This document shows positions 1 to 9,862 of a stretch of DNA of 64,000 nt, in pieces; position 1 is the stretch's first letter; every line of letters begins with the position of its first letter. The stretch covers positions 186,001 through 250,000 of the forward strand of contig NZ_RQXW01000002.1 in the NCBI RefSeq assembly GCF_003957515.1, given 5' to 3'. A model generated the notes under the pieces. That model did not search any database, had not been told where the DNA came from, and was given only the letters and a program-made list of their open reading frames with translations. Origin of the DNA: Amphritea opalescens (GTDB taxonomy: Bacteria; Pseudomonadota; Gammaproteobacteria; Pseudomonadales; Balneatricaceae). Both the position numbers and the translations under genes were made by a program.

Positions 1-535
1 GCGGTTGTTCGGTATGGTGATGGAGCACCAGTTTAAGGTCGGCTTCGACGTTATCCAGCCAGTCGTTGAGGGATTGTGGCTCGCCGATCTCGGGTAGGTC
101 GCAACGGAGACTCTGTTCGCAAGCGCTAACCGCCACCTGTTGCCAGTGTTGGCGGCGTTTATCTTGACGGTCGTTATTTAAGCGCACTTCGCAGCGCTCG
201 GTGAACAGCGGCACCATCCGGTTCATGCCGAGTTCGGTGGCTTTTTGTACCGCATAGTCCATGCGCTCGCCGCGGGAGATCGATTGCCCGAGGGTGATTG
301 TTAAGGGGGAAACACGCTGAGGTTTCACCGTCTGAGTAATCTGTACCGAAGCGCTGCGTTTAGCCACCTCGGTAAGCTCGGCGGTATATTCGCAGCCATC
401 ACCGTTAAACAGTATGAGGGTATCACCGGGCCGCATACGTAGCGCGCGACTGACATGCTGCACAACGCTGTCGCTAAGGCTGAGTGGTTGGCCTTCGATA
501 ATGGCTTGAGGCTCATAAAAACGTGGAATTCTCAT
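1..535 (-). CDS. rsmE: 16S rRNA (uracil-1498-N3)-methyltransferase RsmE, N-terminal part
   Basis: Only the first 178 codons are inside the window; the 3' end lies beyond base 1. The protein begins MRIPRFYEP and continues with a PUA-like N-terminal segment (VQHVSRALRMRPGD, near residues 25-40) and the start of the SPOUT methyltransferase domain (GQSISRGERMDYAVQKATELG, roughly residues 80-100), which is the family signature. Family knowledge: RsmE transfers a methyl group from S-adenosylmethionine to N3 of U1498 of 16S rRNA in the assembled 30S subunit. It is transcribed in the same direction as the SAM synthetase gene metK upstream, but a strong terminator at 659-687 separates the two, so it probably has its own promoter within 536-658. 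Confidence 0.9.
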   Translation of the reverse strand, partial: MRIPRFYEPQAIIEGQPLSLSDSVVQHVSRALRMRPGDTLILFNGDGCEYTAELTEVAKRSASVQITQTVKPQRVSPLTITLGQSISRGERMDYAVQKATELGMNRMVPLFTERCEVRLNNDRQDKRRQHWQQVAVSACEQSLRCDLPEIGEPQSLNDWLDNVEADLKLVLHHHTEQP

Positions 536-658
536 GGTGTCTATCAATCAGATCTGCGGGTTGAGGCGCTATTATGCCACGGTAAAAAGAGATCAGTTAG
601 CGGGATCTTGGTGCTTGTGGTTTTGAGACAGGGAGGGTGGAGCGATACTGTGAGGGTA

Positions 659-687
659 TAAAAAAGGGCAGAGTGAATGCTCTGCCC
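659..687 (-). terminator. Intrinsic terminator after metK
   Basis: On the minus strand an 8-bp perfect stem (GGGCAGAG / CTCTGCCC, bases 666-673 with 680-687, 6-nt loop) is followed by a run of six T. It lies 57 bp past the metK stop codon and separates metK from rsmE. Confidence 0.9.
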
Positions 688-743
688 TAATTTGTGGTTA
701 GCTGAGGCTGACTTAAGACTCGCTAACGCAATGCCAATGAGAC

Positions 744-1934
744 TTAGATGCCTGCAGCGGCACGCAGTTCGTCGGCTTTATCGGTTTTTTCCCAAGAGTA
801 AGCGGTAAAGGTTTCGTTACCGGAAGTCATCTCATAAGGATTATGGCCAAAGTGACCGTAAGCAGCCGTTGGACGGTACATCGGGTGCAGTAGATCCAAC
901 ATGCGAGTGATCGCATGTGGCCGCAGATCGAAGTGGTTATTCACCAGTTCGATGATTTTCGCGTCAGAAATCTTACCGGTACCGAAGGTGTTGATCGATA
1001 CTGAAGTAGGCTCTGCTACGCCGATGGCGTAAGACACTTGAATCTCACACTTGTCAGCCAAACCTGCGGCAACGATATTTTTCGCTACATAACGGCCCGC
1101 GTAGGCTGCTGAACGGTCAACTTTTGATGGGTCTTTGCCGGAGAATGCGCCGCCACCGTGGCGGGCCATGCCGCCGTAGGTGTCTACGATAATCTTACGA
1201 CCTGTCAGACCACAGTCGCCAACCGGCCCACCGATAACGAAGTTGCCGGTTGGGTTGATATGGAACTTAGTGCTCTTGTCGATCCATTCAGCGGGCAGGG
1301 TGTGCTTGATGATCAGCTCCATCACCGCTTCCTGAAGATCCGCCATGGAGACTTCCGGGTTGTGTTGTGTGGACAGCACAACCGCATCGATACCGACCGG
1401 TTGGCCGTTCTCATAACGGAAGGTTACCTGGCTCTTGGCATCGGGGCGCAACCATGGCAATAGGCCTGATTTACGCGCTTCGGCCTGACGTTCAACTAGA
1501 CGGTGAGCGTAGCAAATTGGCGCTGGCATCAGCACATCGGTTTCGTTGCTGGCATAACCAAACATCAAACCTTGGTCACCGGCTCCTTGATCTTCAAGGT
1601 TGGCGCGGTCGACACCCTGATTGATATCAGGTGACTGTTTGCCGATGATGTTGAGGACACCGCAGGTCGCGCCGTCATAGCCAACGTCGGATGAGGTGTA
1701 ACCGATATCACAGATAACGCCACGGACGAGCGCTTCTAGATCGACCCATGCGGAGGTCGTGATTTCACCAGAGACAATCGCGACACCGGTTTTAACCATG
1801 GTTTCACAGGCCACACGGGCGTACTTGTCTTCAGCAATAATTGCATCAAGAACCGCATCAGAGATCTGATCGGCGATCTTGTCAGGATGACCTTCGGAAA
1901 CGGATTCCGAGGTAAACAGGCTGTATTCGCTCAT
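744..1934 (-). CDS. metK: S-adenosylmethionine synthetase MetK
   Basis: Makes S-adenosylmethionine from methionine and ATP in the cytosol. The 396-aa length is typical of the bacterial enzyme. Family landmarks are visible: EGHPDKI at residues 14-20 (ATP and metal site), GAGDQG near 117-122, and a glycine-rich loop followed by [11 protein letters not shown] near 265-280. The start follows a weak AGGA about 11 bases upstream. The gene is divergent from tkt across 331 bp of AT-rich sequence that contains operator-like repeats. Its 3' side ends in the terminator at 659-687. It is followed by the SAM-dependent methyltransferase rsmE, but as a separate transcription unit. Confidence 0.97.
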   Translation of the reverse strand: MSEYSLFTSESVSEGHPDKIADQISDAVLDAIIAEDKYARVACETMVKTGVAIVSGEITTSAWVDLEALVRGVICDIGYTSSDVGYDGATCGVLNIIGKQSPDINQGVDRANLEDQGAGDQGLMFGYASNETDVLMPAPICYAHRLVERQAEARKSGLLPWLRPDAKSQVTFRYENGQPVGIDAVVLSTQHNPEVSMADLQEAVMELIIKHTLPAEWIDKSTKFHINPTGNFVIGGPVGDCGLTGRKIIVDTYGGMARHGGGAFSGKDPSKVDRSAAYAGRYVAKNIVAAGLADKCEIQVSYAIGVAEPTSVSINTFGTGKISDAKIIELVNNHFDLRPHAITRMLDLLHPMYRPTAAYGHFGHNPYEMTSGNETFTAYSWEKTDKADELRAAAGI

Positions 1935-2265
1935 TACGCGTCTTCAATCCTAGCTTATGAGAATGATGTATGGCATCGGACCGACAGCCCGAGTACAAGA
2001 ATGAGCGCTATTTTAATCGTGTTAGGTCATGATTGCATGGCCGGCGTTCCTGTTTTAGATGATTTTTTTACTTTTTTAGATGAAAACGGCTCATTTTCAT
2101 TAAATTTCTCTGAAATAGGTTTGAAGCTGACGGACGGTTACGAGAAAATAGCGTCCTATTTTTATATCGGTGCTCAACCCATCAACTTGGCAGTTAAAGA
2201 TGATGATGCAGCATCAACACACTTTTTAATCTCAACTTGGGCTTCTTCGGCCCTGGAGTGAATGA
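1935..2265. promoter_or_regulatory. metK-tkt divergent intergenic region with operator-like repeats
   Basis: This AT-rich 331-bp gap separates two divergent genes. The 10-mer TTTTAGATGA occurs at 2053-2062 and again at 2074-2083, a 21-bp phase (two helical turns). It overlaps a perfect 7-bp inverted repeat with 7-bp spacer, ATGAAAA (2080-2086) and TTTTCAT (2094-2100). A second inverted repeat, GGACG (2132-2136) with CGTCC (2152-2156), lies nearer tkt. An 86-codon open frame from ATG 2001 to just before tkt has no recognisable family features and was not called. No clear sigma-70 promoter could be fixed by eye. Confidence 0.45.
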
Positions 2266-4260
2266 ATGTCCTCGCGTAGAGAACTTGCCAATGCAATTCG
2301 TGCCCTCAGTATGGATGCTGTCCAAAAGGCTAAATCTGGTCACCCTGGTGCGCCGATGGGAATGGCGGATATCGCTGAAGTCTTATGGAATGATTTCCTA
2401 AAACACAATCCGGCGAACCCGCATTGGTTAGACCGCGACCGTTTTGTTTTGTCGAATGGTCACGGCTCTATGTTGATTTATAGCCTACTGCACCTGACCG
2501 GTTATGATCTGTCCATTGATGATCTGAAAAACTTCCGTCAACTGCATTCAAAAACCGCCGGTCACCCAGAATACGGTTATGCCCCAGGTGTTGAAACCAC
2601 CACTGGCCCACTGGGTCAGGGTATTACCAATGCGGTCGGTTTTGCGATTGCTGAGAAATCATTGGCGGCGCAGTTTAACCGTGAAGGTCATGAGATTATC
2701 GATCACCACACCTACGCCTTCCTTGGCGATGGTTGTTTGATGGAAGGTATCTCCCACGAGTCTTGCTCACTGGCCGGTACTTTAGGCTTAGGTAAGTTGA
2801 TTGCCTTCTACGATGACAACGGCATCTCTATCGATGGTGAAGTCGAAGGTTGGTTTACCGATGATACGCCGAAGCGTTTTGAAGCTTACGGCTGGCATGT
2901 GATCCCGAATGTAGATGGTCACGATGCGGAACAGATTAAAGCGGCGATTGAAGCGGCACAGGACAACGAAGATCAGCCTACCCTGATCTGCTGCAAAACC
3001 ATCATTGGTTTTGGTTCGCCGAATAAACAGGGTAAAGAAGATTGCCACGGTGCGCCGCTGGGTGATGATGAGATCGCCTTGGCCCGTAAACAGCTCGGTT
3101 GGGAATATGAGCCTTTTGTTATTCCTGAAGATATCGCTGAACAGTGGAACGGTCTCGAAAGCGGTGCTGTGTTGGAAAATGACTGGGAAGAGCGTTTTGC
3201 TGAGTACAGCAAAGACTACCCTGCTGAAGCGCGCGAGCTGATCCGCCGTTATACCGGTGAATTGCCCGCTGACTTCTCTGAAAAAGCCGATACCTATATC
3301 GAAGAGCTGCAAGCGAAAGGCGAAACCATCGCTTCACGTAAGGCGTCTCAGAATGCATTGAATGCTTATGGCCCTCTGTTGCCTGAACTGCTCGGCGGTT
3401 CTGCCGATCTGGCGGGCTCTAACCTGACACTGTGGTCTGGTTGCAAGGGGATCACGAAAGATGATGCTTCTGGCAACTACATGTTCTACGGCGTGCGTGA
3501 GTTTGGTATGTCGGCGATCATGAATGGTATCGCGCTACACGGTGGCTTTATCCCTTACGGTGCAACTTTCTTAGTGTTTATGGAATATGCCCGTAATGCA
3601 CTGCGGATGGCTGCGTTGATGAAGATCCGCGCTATTCATGTGTATACTCATGACTCTATCGGTCTAGGTGAAGATGGCCCAACCCATCAGCCGATTGAAC
3701 AGATCGCTAACCTGCGTCATACACCGAATATGAGCACTTGGCGTCCCGCGGATGCGGTTGAGTCTGCTATCGCTTGGAAATCCGCGCTGGAACGTGCCGA
3801 TGGCCCGACAGCGATGATCTTCTCCCGCCAAAACTTGCCACATCAGGCGCGTGACGCTGAACAGCTGGCGAATGTTGCTCGCGGTGGATACATCTTGAAA
3901 GATACCGTAGGCACGCCCGATGCGATTCTGATCGCGACCGGTTCTGAAGTGGGTCTGGCGATGGATTCAGCCGCTGCTCTTGAAGCGGAAGGTAAGCAGG
4001 TGCGTGTGGTGTCCATGCCATGTACTGACCTGTTTGATAAACAAGATGCAGCCTACCGTGAATCTGTTCTGCCTGCTGCCGTGAAAGCACGGGTCGCAGT
4101 GGAAGCAGCACAAGCGGATTATTGGTATAAATATGTCGGCCTCGATGGTGCGATTGTGGGCATGACCACCTTTGGTGAGTCGGCACCAGCCAGCGATCTG
4201 TTTAAACTGTTTGGCTTTACCGTTGAGAATGTTGTTGAAAAAGTGAAGTCTGTTCTCTAA
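2266..4260 (+). CDS. tkt: Transketolase
   Basis: Transfers two-carbon ketol units between sugar phosphates in the pentose phosphate pathway, using thiamine diphosphate. The 664-aa length is standard. Visible landmarks are [12 protein letters not shown] (residues 23-34), SNGHGSML (63-70), TGPLGQG (113-119) and the thiamine diphosphate/metal motif beginning GDG at 154-156, ending with [14 protein letters not shown] eight bases upstream supports the ATG at 2266 over the out-of-frame ATG at 2262. It opens the carbon cluster tkt-epd-pgk-fba, although a terminator immediately after it means epd may be expressed only by read-through or its own promoter. It produces the erythrose-4-phosphate that Epd and the shikimate pathway use. 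Confidence 0.97.
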   Translation: MSSRRELANAIRALSMDAVQKAKSGHPGAPMGMADIAEVLWNDFLKHNPANPHWLDRDRFVLSNGHGSMLIYSLLHLTGYDLSIDDLKNFRQLHSKTAGHPEYGYAPGVETTTGPLGQGITNAVGFAIAEKSLAAQFNREGHEIIDHHTYAFLGDGCLMEGISHESCSLAGTLGLGKLIAFYDDNGISIDGEVEGWFTDDTPKRFEAYGWHVIPNVDGHDAEQIKAAIEAAQDNEDQPTLICCKTIIGFGSPNKQGKEDCHGAPLGDDEIALARKQLGWEYEPFVIPEDIAEQWNGLESGAVLENDWEERFAEYSKDYPAEARELIRRYTGELPADFSEKADTYIEELQAKGETIASRKASQNALNAYGPLLPELLGGSADLAGSNLTLWSGCKGITKDDASGNYMFYGVREFGMSAIMNGIALHGGFIPYGATFLVFMEYARNALRMAALMKIRAIHVYTHDSIGLGEDGPTHQPIEQIANLRHTPNMSTWRPADAVESAIAWKSALERADGPTAMIFSRQNLPHQARDAEQLANVARGGYILKDTVGTPDAILIATGSEVGLAMDSAAALEAEGKQVRVVSMPCTDLFDKQDAAYRESVLPAAVKARVAVEAAQADYWYKYVGLDGAIVGMTTFGESAPASDLFKLFGFTVENVVEKVKSVL

Positions 4261-4277
4261 AGCAGACGGTTCGAAAG

Positions 4278-4306
4278 GCCAACTGATTCAGTTGGCTTTT
4301 TTTGTT
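4278..4306 (+). terminator. Intrinsic terminator between tkt and epd
   Basis: A stem GCCAACT / AGTTGGC (4278-4284 with 4290-4296) closes on a five-base loop and is followed by seven T, a G and three more T. It lies 17 bp after tkt and 12 bp before the epd start codon, so it could partly attenuate epd. Confidence 0.85.
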
Positions 4307-4318
4307 TAACGAGGTGAT

Positions 4319-5335
4319 ATGGCTTTCCGGGTTGCAATAAACGGCTATGGCCGGATTGGGCAGAGCGTCCTGCGGGCGATCTATGAGTGCGGCTATCGTG
4401 ATCAGCTGCAAGTGGTGGCGATCAATGAGTTATCGGATATTGAGACGGTAACTTATCTGACGCGCTATGACACGACACATGGACGCTTCCCGCTGCCGGT
4501 GGCGCATAATGGTCGTGATCTATTGATCGACGGTGATGCGATTCGGGTGTTGAATCAGGCGGAAGCCGGATCGATGCCCTGGCAGGAGATGGACGTTGAT
4601 CTGGTGCTCGAATGTTCGGGCTCCTTTAGCGACCGTTTAACCGCCCAGAAACATCTGGATAGTGGCGCGCGACGGTTGCTGTTTTCTCAGCCGGCCGAAG
4701 CCGATGTTGATGCCACTATTATCTATGGCTTTAATCAGCAGCTGTTAGCGGCGGATCAAACCATCGTAGCGGCGGGTTCCTGTTCGACTAACTGTATTGT
4801 GCCGATACTGAATCTATTGCACCGAGAGTTAGGCATTATCAGCGGTGTGACCACCACGATTCATTCGGCGATGAACGATCAGCCGGTAATCGATAGCTAC
4901 AACCAAACCGATCTACGTTTAACCCGTAGTGCCATGCAGTCGATTATTCCGGTGAATACCGGTTTGAATCGCGGTATCGATCGCCTATTGCCCGAGTTGG
5001 CGGGACGCTTCGAGTCGCTACATGTGCGGGTGCCGACGATTAACGTGTCGTTGTTGGATATCTCTTTAAACGTGAGTGAGTCAACCTCGGCGGCACAGGT
5101 CAATGAGATACTGCGAATAGCGGCGGAAGGTCCCTTGCGCGGCTTGCTGGGATATACCGAAGAAGCCCATGCATCGATCGATTTCAATCGGGATGCCCGT
5201 TCCGGCATTGTCGATGGCACCCAGACCCGCGTCAGTGGTGGCAAGATGATTAAACTGATGTGCTGGTTTGATAACGAGTGGGGCTTTGCCAACCGGATGC
5301 TGGATGTCGCACAGGGCTGGTTAAACATTAAGTAA
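4319..5335 (+). CDS. epd: D-erythrose-4-phosphate dehydrogenase
   Basis: A member of the glyceraldehyde-3-phosphate dehydrogenase superfamily: the Rossmann fold starts at GYGRIGQ (residues 9-15), the catalytic cysteine is C155 in SCSTNC, and the paired histidine is H182 in TTIHSAMNDQ. The motif IHSAMNDQPVIDSYN, with its Met-Asn-Asp rather than the GAPDH pattern, favours Epd over GAPDH. Known role: oxidises erythrose-4-phosphate to 4-phosphoerythronate, the first step of pyridoxal 5'-phosphate synthesis by the DXP-dependent route. A GAGGTG ribosome site sits just before the ATG. The substrate is made by the upstream tkt product. A glycolytic GAPDH cannot be strictly excluded from sequence alone. 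Confidence 0.88.
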   Translation: MAFRVAINGYGRIGQSVLRAIYECGYRDQLQVVAINELSDIETVTYLTRYDTTHGRFPLPVAHNGRDLLIDGDAIRVLNQAEAGSMPWQEMDVDLVLECSGSFSDRLTAQKHLDSGARRLLFSQPAEADVDATIIYGFNQQLLAADQTIVAAGSCSTNCIVPILNLLHRELGIISGVTTTIHSAMNDQPVIDSYNQTDLRLTRSAMQSIIPVNTGLNRGIDRLLPELAGRFESLHVRVPTINVSLLDISLNVSESTSAAQVNEILRIAAEGPLRGLLGYTEEAHASIDFNRDARSGIVDGTQTRVSGGKMIKLMCWFDNEWGFANRMLDVAQGWLNIK

Positions 5336-5399
5336 TTGAAAGCGATAGTCTGTCACAGACTGTTGTTGTAATTTTGAGTATTAAGAAGCAGGAATAAAT

Positions 5400-6563
5400 A
5401 TGAGCGTATTGAAAATGACCGAAGTGGATCTCAAGGGCAAGCGTGTCCTGATCCGTGAAGACCTCAATGTGCCAGTCAAGGATGGTCAGGTGACCAGTGA
5501 TGCCCGTATTCGTGCTTCGTTGCCCACCATTAAACTTGCGCTCGAAGCTGGTGCTAAGGTGATGCTGATGTCTCACCTAGGCCGTCCGACCGAAGGCGTT
5601 TACGATGAAGCGAGTTCGTTGGCGCCGGTGGCGCGTCATTTAGGCAGCTTGCTAGGGCGTGACGTACCACTGATCAAAGAGTGGCTCGAAGGCGATTTCG
5701 ATGTGGCCGATGGCGATGTCGTGTTGCTGGAAAATGTCCGCTTTAATGTCGGCGAAAAGAAAGATGATGAAGCCTTGTCCAAAAAAATGGCGGCACTGTG
5801 CGATATCTATGTTATGGATGCGTTCGGTACAGCCCACCGGGCACAGGCATCAACCCACGGTGTCGCTAAGTTTGCTGCGGTTGCCTGCGCGGGTCCACTG
5901 TTAGCTGGCGAACTCGATGCGCTGGCAAAAGCATTAGGCAACCCAGCACGGCCGATGGCGGCGATTGTTGGTGGCTCTAAAGTATCGACTAAACTGACCG
6001 TACTCGAGTCACTGTCCGATAAAGTCGATCAGTTGATTGTCGGTGGCGGTATCGCAAATACCTTCCTCGCAGCAGCCGGTAAACCTGTCGGTAAGTCTTT
6101 GTGTGAACATGACCTGATTCCAACCGCAAAAGCGTTGATGGAGAAAGTGAATATTCCGCTGCCGGTCGATGTGGTTGTGGCTACTGAGTTTGCTGAAACC
6201 GCGACGGCAACGATTAAGCTCGTCGATGAGGTTGGTGAAGATGATATGATTTTGGATATCGGTCCACAATCAGCGGCTAATCTGGCTGACATGTTGAAAG
6301 AGGCCGGTACCATTATCTGGAATGGCCCTGTGGGTGTGTTTGAGTTTGATCAGTTTGGTGAAGGCACCAAAACCCTCGCGTTGGCGATCGCCGAGAACAA
6401 AGGCTTCTCTATTGCCGGTGGTGGTGACACGCTGGCCGCTGTGGATAAGTATCAGATTGCTGATCAGGTGTCCTACATTTCGACCGGCGGTGGTGCTTTC
6501 CTTGAGTTTGTTGAAGGTAAGGTTTTACCTGCCGTGGCGATGCTGGAATCCCGGGCTAATTAA
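5400..6563 (+). CDS. pgk: Phosphoglycerate kinase
   Basis: Interconverts 1,3-bisphosphoglycerate plus ADP and 3-phosphoglycerate plus ATP in the cytosol. The 387-aa protein shows the usual family features: the substrate-binding N-terminal segment [12 protein letters not shown] (near 15-26), SHLGRP (near 60-65), the hinge GGSKVSTK (near 190) and the C-terminal nucleotide motif AGGGDTLAA followed by [10 protein letters not shown]. It lies 64 bp after epd with no terminator between them, so epd-pgk is a likely operon. The ATG follows AGCAGGAATAAAT, a reasonable ribosome site. Confidence 0.97.
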   Translation: MSVLKMTEVDLKGKRVLIREDLNVPVKDGQVTSDARIRASLPTIKLALEAGAKVMLMSHLGRPTEGVYDEASSLAPVARHLGSLLGRDVPLIKEWLEGDFDVADGDVVLLENVRFNVGEKKDDEALSKKMAALCDIYVMDAFGTAHRAQASTHGVAKFAAVACAGPLLAGELDALAKALGNPARPMAAIVGGSKVSTKLTVLESLSDKVDQLIVGGGIANTFLAAAGKPVGKSLCEHDLIPTAKALMEKVNIPLPVDVVVATEFAETATATIKLVDEVGEDDMILDIGPQSAANLADMLKEAGTIIWNGPVGVFEFDQFGEGTKTLALAIAENKGFSIAGGGDTLAAVDKYQIADQVSYISTGGGAFLEFVEGKVLPAVAMLESRAN

Positions 6564-6726
6564 ACCGAGGTCGCGTCAGTGTTGGTCGCGCACTCACCGC
6601 ATTCATGGCGCTTTAAACGTTGCGTCTAGGATGCGAAGATTTGCAATATATAAACGAGTGGCTGCTCTGTTGAGCCGCTTAAGATAGAATTAATAGCCGC
6701 ACAGGCTTAATTAAAAAGGTGAACAT

Positions 6727-7767
6727 ATGGCTCTTATCAGTATGCGTCAGCTGCTGGATCATGCCGCTGAGCATGGTTACGGTATCCCGGCGTTTAACGT
6801 GAATAATCTTGAACAGATGCGCGCTATTATGGAAGCCGCTGACAAGACCAACTCGCCGGTGATTGTTCAGGCCTCTGCTGGTGCGCGTAAATACGCGGGT
6901 TCTAACTTTCTGCGTCATATGATTCTGGCGGCGATTGCTGAGTTTCCTCATATCCCGGTCTGTATGCATCAGGATCACGGTACCTCACCAGCGATCTGTC
7001 AGCGTTCTATCGCGATGGGTTTCTCCTCAGTGATGATGGACGGTTCATTGATGGCGGATGGTAAAACACCATCGGACTACGACTATAATGTCGATGTTAC
7101 CCGTCGTACCGTTGAGATGGCGCATGCGTGTGGTGTGTCTGTTGAAGGTGAGCTGGGTTGCCTCGGGTCGTTAGAGACAGGTCAGGCCGGTGAAGAAGAT
7201 GGTGTTGGCGCAACAGGTACGCTGTCCCACGATCAAATGCTGACCGATCCTGATGAAGCTGCTGATTTCGTTGCGAAAACAGGTGTTGATGCACTGGCGA
7301 TTGCCTGCGGTACATCCCACGGGGCTTACAAGTTCACCCGTCCACCAACCGGTGATATTTTAGCGATCGATCGTATTAAAGCGATCCATGATCGTATCCC
7401 TGGCACTCACTTGGTGATGCACGGTTCCTCTTCTGTACCGCAGGAGTGGCTGGCGATTATCAATGAGTTCGGCGGAGAGATCCCAGAAACTTACGGTGTG
7501 CCGGTTGAACAGATCGTTGAGGGCATTAAGCACGGTGTGCGTAAGGTTAACATCGATACCGATCTGCGTCTGGCATCTACCGGTGCGGTACGTCGCTTCC
7601 TGGCTGAGAACCCATCTGAGTTTGATCCCCGTAAATTCCTTAAAGTGACCATGGATGCGATGAGCGATATCTGTGTCGCCCGTTATGAAGCATTCGGCAC
7701 AGCCGGTCATGCGGATAAGATCGTGGCGGTTTCATTGGAAGATATGGCGGATAAATACGGTTTGTAA
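6727..7767 (+). CDS. fba: Fructose-1,6-bisphosphate aldolase, class II (Calvin cycle subtype)
   Basis: Zinc-dependent aldolase that splits or forms fructose-1,6-bisphosphate. The catalytic aspartate and zinc histidine are in HQDHGT (H81, D83, H84), and further ligands sit in EGELGCLG (near 140) and HGSSSVP (near 225). The length of 346 aa and the long insert after the zinc site ([12 protein letters not shown]) fit the subtype annotated as fructose-bisphosphate aldolase, Calvin cycle subtype, common in Gammaproteobacteria even without the Calvin cycle; no RuBisCO gene is in the window. An AAGGTG ribosome site lies seven bases before the ATG. The 163 bp after pgk may hold a separate promoter. 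Confidence 0.95.
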   Translation: MALISMRQLLDHAAEHGYGIPAFNVNNLEQMRAIMEAADKTNSPVIVQASAGARKYAGSNFLRHMILAAIAEFPHIPVCMHQDHGTSPAICQRSIAMGFSSVMMDGSLMADGKTPSDYDYNVDVTRRTVEMAHACGVSVEGELGCLGSLETGQAGEEDGVGATGTLSHDQMLTDPDEAADFVAKTGVDALAIACGTSHGAYKFTRPPTGDILAIDRIKAIHDRIPGTHLVMHGSSSVPQEWLAIINEFGGEIPETYGVPVEQIVEGIKHGVRKVNIDTDLRLASTGAVRRFLAENPSEFDPRKFLKVTMDAMSDICVARYEAFGTAGHADKIVAVSLEDMADKYGL

Positions 7768-7784
7768 TAACGGTATTTAGCGAG

Positions 7785-7823
7785 AAAAACGCTCCCCAGC
7801 TGTTGCTGCGGAGCGTTTTTTTA
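7785..7823. terminator. Bidirectional terminator, fba / glutathione transferase
   Basis: An 11-bp perfect stem (AAAAACGCTCC 7785-7795 with GGAGCGTTTTT 7810-7820) and 14-nt loop ends in T runs on both strands. It lies between two convergent genes and can serve both. Confidence 0.92.
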
Positions 7824-7835
7824 TAACAGCCGTTG

Positions 7836-8477
7836 CTAAACCTCTTCTTCCTCAATGACCTCGCTTTCCTGTTGTGCCAACGCCAGCCACTCTTGGCAGG
7901 CGGGTAGGGCGAGTATGCGGTCGCAATAAGCTTGCAGTTGCGCGGGCTGCTTAACGCCATAGCCGGTCAGGCGGAAAACGACCGGTGCATAGCAGGCGTC
8001 TGCGATGGAAAAATTCCCGTATAAAAACTGTTCTGAACCACTCCTGCTTAGGGCTTCACTCCATAAGGTATTGATACGATCGATATCCTGCTGAACCTCA
8101 ACCGAGATGGCAAAGTTATCCACATGGCGGCGGCAGTTCATAGGCATGGCCTTGCGTAGCGCCATAAAACCGCTATGCATTTCGGCGCAGCTACTTCGGG
8201 CATGGGCTCTGAGGCGGGCATCGGCGGGCCAGCCTTTGCCGAACAGGTGCTGTTCGTTGATATATTCACCGATCGCCAACGAATCCCAGATTGTTAGATC
8301 GTTATCGAGCAAGATTGGCACCTTGCCTGCTGGATTGAAGCTTTTAATCTGTTTAGCAGAACCCGGTGTGAAAAGAGCAATGCGAAGGGTATCAAACCCT
8401 AGGTCAAATTGACGGAGTAACAGCCAGGCGCGTAGTGACCAGCTTGAATAGTTATGATTCCCGATAATCAGTTGCAT
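7836..8477 (-). CDS. Glutathione S-transferase family protein
   Basis: A 213-aa cytosolic protein with the two-domain glutathione transferase layout. The thioredoxin-like N-terminal domain begins IGNHNYSSWSLRAW (residues 4-17) and contains the glutathione-binding segment AGKVPILLDNDLTIWDSLAI (near 52-71). The all-helical C-terminal domain follows, from about residue 85. The start at 8477 is preferred over a longer frame reaching 8576 because AAGGAA precedes it at good distance and homologues start at this point. The gene is divergent from a LysR-family regulator, a common arrangement that suggests regulation by it. The natural substrate cannot be told from the sequence; a role in detoxification of electrophiles is only an inference. 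Confidence 0.88.
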   Translation of the reverse strand: MQLIIGNHNYSSWSLRAWLLLRQFDLGFDTLRIALFTPGSAKQIKSFNPAGKVPILLDNDLTIWDSLAIGEYINEQHLFGKGWPADARLRAHARSSCAEMHSGFMALRKAMPMNCRRHVDNFAISVEVQQDIDRINTLWSEALSRSGSEQFLYGNFSIADACYAPVVFRLTGYGVKQPAQLQAYCDRILALPACQEWLALAQQESEVIEEEEV

Positions 8478-8584
8478 CGCTAGATTCCTTTTCTCTGTGA
8501 AGTCGATTAGTTTAGAGGCTAGTCTGGCGTTTAATGTGAGCGCCCTCAAACGAATAAATCTGATAACAGGTATCAATACCCTTG

Positions 8585-9442
8585 ATGTTAGACAATGAAC
8601 TGCTTCGCAGCTTTATCGCGGTGGTCGATAGTGGCAGCTTCACTCGGGCTGCAGCCCAGCTTTTTCGTACGCAGTCAGCAGTGAGTATGCAGATGAAACG
8701 CCTGGAGGAGCAACTGGATAAAAAGCTGTTCCTAAAGGATGGCCGTGAACTACAACTGAGCGATGATGGCTTAAAGCTGCTGAGTTATGCCCGGCGGATT
8801 ATGAAGCTGCATGATGAAGCGCTAGGGGTTATGTCATCCGAGACGGGATCTCGTCCTTTGATGTTAGGTTGTCCGGATGATTATGTCACCGGTGTATTGC
8901 CACAGTTGCTGTCTGAGATCCAGTTACAGATTCCCGGTTTGCAGGTACAGGTGCGTACCGGTACATCGGCACAACTAAGAGCGTTGATTGATAAGGGAGA
9001 GTTGGATTTGACGGTGCTTACCCGTCGCCCTGAAACCGAGGAAGGTTATCTGTTGCTGCAAGATAAGGGCGTTTGGGTCGCACCCACGGCGGATTTTATT
9101 AAACCGGATCAGTCGCTTAGGCTAGCGTTGGTGGACGCGGATTGTAAATTTCACAGCACCGCCGTGGATGGTTTGAGCAAGCAGGGGCGTCATTTTGACG
9201 TGATCTGTATTAGCGGTAGTTGTGCGTTGTTAATCGAGCTGGTTAGGCGGGGCGAAGCGATGACCACTTTAGCATCTTGTTGTGTGCCCGCCGATCTGTA
9301 TCGCCTGCCGGCAGAATTAGGCTTACCGGAACTGGCAACGGTGGCGGTGGTATTGCAATCGGCGGCGCGGCCACATAAAGCGTTAGGTACTGACCGTATT
9401 ATCCCACTGGTGGAGCAAACAGCCCGACGATTGAGTGTTTGA
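8585..9442 (+). CDS. LysR-family transcriptional regulator (LrhA/HexA-like)
   Basis: The N-terminal winged helix-turn-helix spans about residues 1-60 (LLRSFIAVVDSGSFTRAAA, then RTQSAVSMQMKRLEEQL), followed by a type 2 periplasmic-binding-like effector domain. The wording of the DNA-binding part (RTQSAVS.QMKRLE) and of the region LLSYARRIMKLHDEA resembles the LrhA/HexA branch of the family. The start is either TTG 8582 or the next codon, ATG 8585; the ATG is preferred. A short palindrome GGTATCAATACC at 8569-8580 abuts the start and may be an autoregulatory site. The divergent neighbour is a glutathione transferase, a plausible target. Confidence 0.85.
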   Translation: MLDNELLRSFIAVVDSGSFTRAAAQLFRTQSAVSMQMKRLEEQLDKKLFLKDGRELQLSDDGLKLLSYARRIMKLHDEALGVMSSETGSRPLMLGCPDDYVTGVLPQLLSEIQLQIPGLQVQVRTGTSAQLRALIDKGELDLTVLTRRPETEEGYLLLQDKGVWVAPTADFIKPDQSLRLALVDADCKFHSTAVDGLSKQGRHFDVICISGSCALLIELVRRGEAMTTLASCCVPADLYRLPAELGLPELATVAVVLQSAARPHKALGTDRIIPLVEQTARRLSV

Positions 9443-9460
9443 GCCGCTGTGGGTGTGTAG

Positions 9461-9484
9461 CCGCCTAGGTTAGCAACCCGGCGG
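9461..9484. terminator. Shared 3' hairpin between the LysR and rof genes
   Basis: A two-part stem, CCGCC (9461-9465) with GGCGG (9480-9484) and GGTT with AACC inside, closes on a three-base loop. It sits in the 27-bp gap between two convergent genes and overlaps the rof stop codon. Only three T follow on the plus strand, so terminator strength is uncertain. Confidence 0.4.
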
Positions 9485-9709
9485 TTTCGATTGAATCCGG
9501 TCGAGCCGGATGCGTAACTGTTTACCATTATGATCGGCGGCAATCAGACACTCTTCACCGTCGCGGATATCGATATTAATAAAGCGCAGCTTATCCCGTT
9601 GTAGCTGACCGTTTTCATCCTGCCAGATCACCTGATCGACCAGTCTGCGCATACAGGCTAGTTCAAAACCATCATGCAGCTCGCATTGAATCGGTTTGTA
9701 ATCGGTCAT
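9470..9709 (-). CDS. rof: Rho-binding antiterminator Rof (YaeO family)
   Basis: A 79-aa protein starting MTDYKPIQCELHDGFELAC, which matches the start of the Rof/YaeO family (Y-x-P-I-x-C, then D-x-x-E-L-A-C) and keeps the later LRIRLDRIQS segment seen as RELRLDKI in the E. coli protein. Family knowledge: Rof folds like an Sm protein, binds the primary RNA site of Rho and inhibits Rho-dependent termination. A GAGG ribosome site precedes the ATG. It lies downstream of and codirectional with the cytochrome peroxidase gene, with a U-less stem-loop in the 153-bp gap between them. Nothing in the sequence shows how it is regulated. Confidence 0.82.
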   Translation of the reverse strand: MTDYKPIQCELHDGFELACMRRLVDQVIWQDENGQLQRDKLRFINIDIRDGEECLIAADHNGKQLRIRLDRIQSKPPGC

Positions 9710-9800
9710 AGCACCCTCTTATTCTTATCATTGGGCTACACCATAACAGATAACGTTGGGTCGATAACACCATCAAAACGTTAGCACTGCTTTATGTAGC

Positions 9801-9824
9801 GACAGGGCATGGATATGCCCTGTC
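9801..9824. other. Perfect 10-bp stem-loop between ccp and rof
   Basis: GACAGGGCAT (9801-9810) pairs perfectly with ATGCCCTGTC (9815-9824) across a four-base loop. No T run follows on either strand, so it is not a standard intrinsic terminator. It may protect the 3' end of the peroxidase mRNA or affect rof expression. Confidence 0.6.
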
Positions 9825-9862
9825 ATCAGAGAGGTCTGAGCCTGAAACATGAGGGGTAGAGA

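Noticed and set aside
455-661. Open frame across the start of rsmE
   Set aside because: It runs antisense to the conserved rsmE start and ends in the metK terminator.
2001-2261. 86-codon open frame between metK and tkt
   Set aside because: It has no family features and no convincing ribosome site, and it lies in AT-rich sequence with operator-like repeats.
4319-5335. epd as the glycolytic GAPDH
   Set aside because: The IHSAMNDQPVIDSY segment and the gene order match Epd better, though the call rests on residue patterns only.
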